A stretch of DNA of 64,000 nt, from the NCBI GenBank assembly GCA_034670025.1, contig JAXMOE010000001.1:310001-374000 (forward strand), given 5' to 3'. The position numbers and the translations under genes are program-made. The notes under the pieces were generated by a model that saw only the letters and a list, made by a program, of their open reading frames with translations, was not told the DNA's origin and ran no database searches. The stretch comes from PGYR01 sp034670025. Its GTDB lineage: Bacteria; Bacteroidota; Ignavibacteria; Kapaibacteriales; UBA2268. The stretch's first letter is position 1; each line of letters opens with the position of its first letter. Shown here piece by piece: positions 62,724-64,000 of this stretch.

Positions 62724-63269
62724 TTAATTTTTTAATTGTTCTCTATACTCTTTTGTATAATTAACATAATTATCAGCATTTGTACTAACCCATTTTAACT
62801 CTTCGTCAGTCAAATCTCTGATTATTTTAGCAGGAACTCCTGCTACCAAAACTCCTTCTGGGACTTCTTGTCCCTCTTTAACTAATGCACCAGCACCAAC
62901 TAATACGTTGGAATTTACTACTGCATTATCTAATACAGTAGCACCAATTCCGATTAAACTTCTATCTCTAATTGTGCAGCCGTGTAGTGTCACTGAGTGA
63001 CCCACTGTAACGTATTTGCCTATGTTCAGTGCATATTTGTTATTAGTAACGTGCAACATACTCAAGTCTTGAATATTTGTTCCTTCACCAATACGAATGT
63101 AGTGTACATCGCCTCTTATTACACTATTGTACCACACTGAGCACTTTTCACCTAACTCTACATCTCCAACTATACGAACACCTTCGCATAGAAAAGCGCT
63201 ATCAGGAATCTTAGGTGTAATTCCTTTATAAGTTATAATACTTGCGTTATTTCCATTTTCCAATTTCAT
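62724..63269 (-). CDS. Gamma-carbonic anhydrase-like protein
   Basis: A 181-residue left-handed beta-helix trimer protein (YrdA/PaaY group). The hexapeptide repeats are clear, and the three metal-binding His are present in SMLHVTNN and GHSVTLHG, with VWYNSVIRGDV and the typical end GVPAKIIRDLTDEELKW. It may be a true carbonic anhydrase or a related zinc hydrolase. It precedes yicC by 16 bases and follows the propeller gene by 11. Confidence 0.93.
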   Translation of the reverse strand: MKLENGNNASIITYKGITPKIPDSAFLCEGVRIVGDVELGEKCSVWYNSVIRGDVHYIRIGEGTNIQDLSMLHVTNNKYALNIGKYVTVGHSVTLHGCTIRDRSLIGIGATVLDNAVVNSNVLVGAGALVKEGQEVPEGVLVAGVPAKIIRDLTDEELKWVSTNADNYVNYTKEYREQLKN

Positions 63270-63280
63270 AATAATTCCAA

Positions 63281-64000
63281 TTAATATGGTAATATTTTAC
63301 TAATTGCTGTTTCATCTATTCTTATTAGTCGCAATTGATCTTTACCAGAAAAATTTATTGTTCCATCATCACCTATTGCAGGGGTAAATTCAATTGGGGC
63401 AGCTTCACCAATGTCTAAACTGTGCATTAAAACTCCATCATCTCTATTCAAGTAGAAAAGACCATAAGTTTCTCTGTTTGAAGCTAAGAAAGAAATAATA
63501 TTTCCTGTAATCCATGCCGGCGTAGGAATACTATAATCATAATAAATATTCCAATTTAAATCTCCAGTAGAGCTATAAGAAAAAACACCACTCAGCATTT
63601 TTCTAAATCCAGAATCATAGGTAATTACAAGCAATTCTCCATCGTTCGACATACTTAAAAAACGGGGGAGACTTGAAATTTCTTTATCCCAATTTACTTT
63701 CCCAGTTGAGTCCAAGTAAATCACTTTTGACAATTTGTTATCTTCTAATTGCTTAGTACCACCTACAGCAATATTAATACCGTTAGTAATTGCTCCTTTC
63801 AAAAAGCGATAACCATCTGAACTAAAACGCCACTTTTCTTTTCCAAAACTATCTAAGCAAACCAGAGTATCAGTAGCACCAAAAGTTCCATTAGTCAATG
63901 TTACTAATATATTATTTTCATTAAGAGCCGAAACTTCTCCAATAATATCTGTGCCAAATTTCAGTCTATAATTTTCTTTACAATTTGTGTCAACACTAAC
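63281..64000 (-). CDS. PQQ-like beta-propeller protein, 5' end cut by window edge
   Basis: The frame is open on the minus strand from 64000 to the stop at 63281, so the N-terminus lies outside the window. The 239 codons show repeated four-stranded units like PQQ-type propellers: VCLDSFGKEKWRFSSDG, VIYLDSTGKVNWDKEI, VFSYSSTGDLNWNIYYD and LFYLNRDDGVLMHSLDIG. Such proteins are usually exported. No sorting domain is present at the C-terminus (ISKILPY). The function is unknown. Confidence 0.78.
   Translation of the reverse strand, partial: VSVDTNCKENYRLKFGTDIIGEVSALNENNILVTLTNGTFGATDTLVCLDSFGKEKWRFSSDGYRFLKGAITNGINIAVGGTKQLEDNKLSKVIYLDSTGKVNWDKEISSLPRFLSMSNDGELLVITYDSGFRKMLSGVFSYSSTGDLNWNIYYDYSIPTPAWITGNIISFLASNRETYGLFYLNRDDGVLMHSLDIGEAAPIEFTPAIGDDGTINFSGKDQLRLIRIDETAISKILPY

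Noticed and set aside
1..64000. CRISPR arrays, insertion sequences, prophage, tRNA or rRNA genes
   Set aside because: I saw no regularly spaced direct repeats, transposase or integrase motifs, cloverleaf sequences or rRNA segments on either strand.

Overview
The window is AT-rich chromosomal DNA from a member of the Bacteroidota/Ignavibacteriota/Kapabacteria side of the FCB superphylum. The reasons are: several exported proteins end in a type IX secretion (Por/T9SS type A) sorting domain; UvrA lacks the first CxxC of its first zinc site, as Bacteroidota-type UvrA does; a histidine kinase has an AAHQLGTP H-box; DUF5683 and DUF2851 proteins are present; and the clearest promoters have the Bacteroidota form TTTG-N20-TAnnTTTG. 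The exact phylum cannot be fixed by reading alone. Nearly the whole window is dense housekeeping DNA. I see no tRNA, rRNA, IS element, prophage or CRISPR array, and no gene-free stretch longer than about 240 bases.

Layout. 1-5.3 kb: the 3' part of mutL, then rplM-rpsI-rpsB-tsf-pyrH-frr, with a pseudoknot-like leader before rpsB and an intrinsic terminator between rpsB and tsf. 5.3-10.1 kb: two exported proteins, one a 1264-residue WD40/T9SS mosaic. 10.1-15.9 kb: hisS, a sensor kinase, two NTF2-like lipoproteins, recR, ybaB, and the pspA-ybjN pair. 16-19.5 kb: gcvPA, an ftsB-like gene, a ROK kinase, ridA and a DUF5683 gene. 19.5-29.1 kb: a membrane PDZ-GAF-SpoIIE phosphatase, cutA, radC, uvrB, an OmpA-like lipoprotein and uvrA. 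29.3-36.5 kb: two exported propeller-type proteins, an M48 protease, pyrF, a DUF2851 gene and a GT-C-like membrane protein. 36.6-43.4 kb, minus strand: ftsQ-ftsA-ftsZ, an isolated nuoJ-nuoK pair and a Rel/Spo homologue. 43.5-44.7 kb: two unknown genes, one encoding a tail-anchored coiled coil. 44.8-52.7 kb, minus strand: phosphohexomutase, enolase, pterin dehydratase, thioredoxin, HAD phosphatase, glycosyltransferase, UvrD-like helicase and a voltage-gated-type cation channel. 52.8-64 kb: a T9SS cargo protein, glyA, priA, an HtrA protease, lptB, an outer-membrane barrel, glutamate dehydrogenase, yicC, a gamma-carbonic anhydrase-like gene and the 3' part of a propeller protein.

Functional themes are translation, DNA repair (mutL, recR, radC, uvrB, uvrA, uvrD-like, priA), division (ftsQAZ and ftsB) and cell-envelope quality control (htrA, M48, pspA, lptB).

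I did not find a convincing new multi-gene system. The observations most worth a second look are: the rpsB leader pseudoknot; a MutL whose C-terminal endonuclease and zinc motifs are replaced; a Rel/Spo protein whose hydrolase metal ligands are mostly replaced while its synthetase half is intact; the exact 20-base promoter spacing; and the unknown pair at 43.5-44.7 kb.
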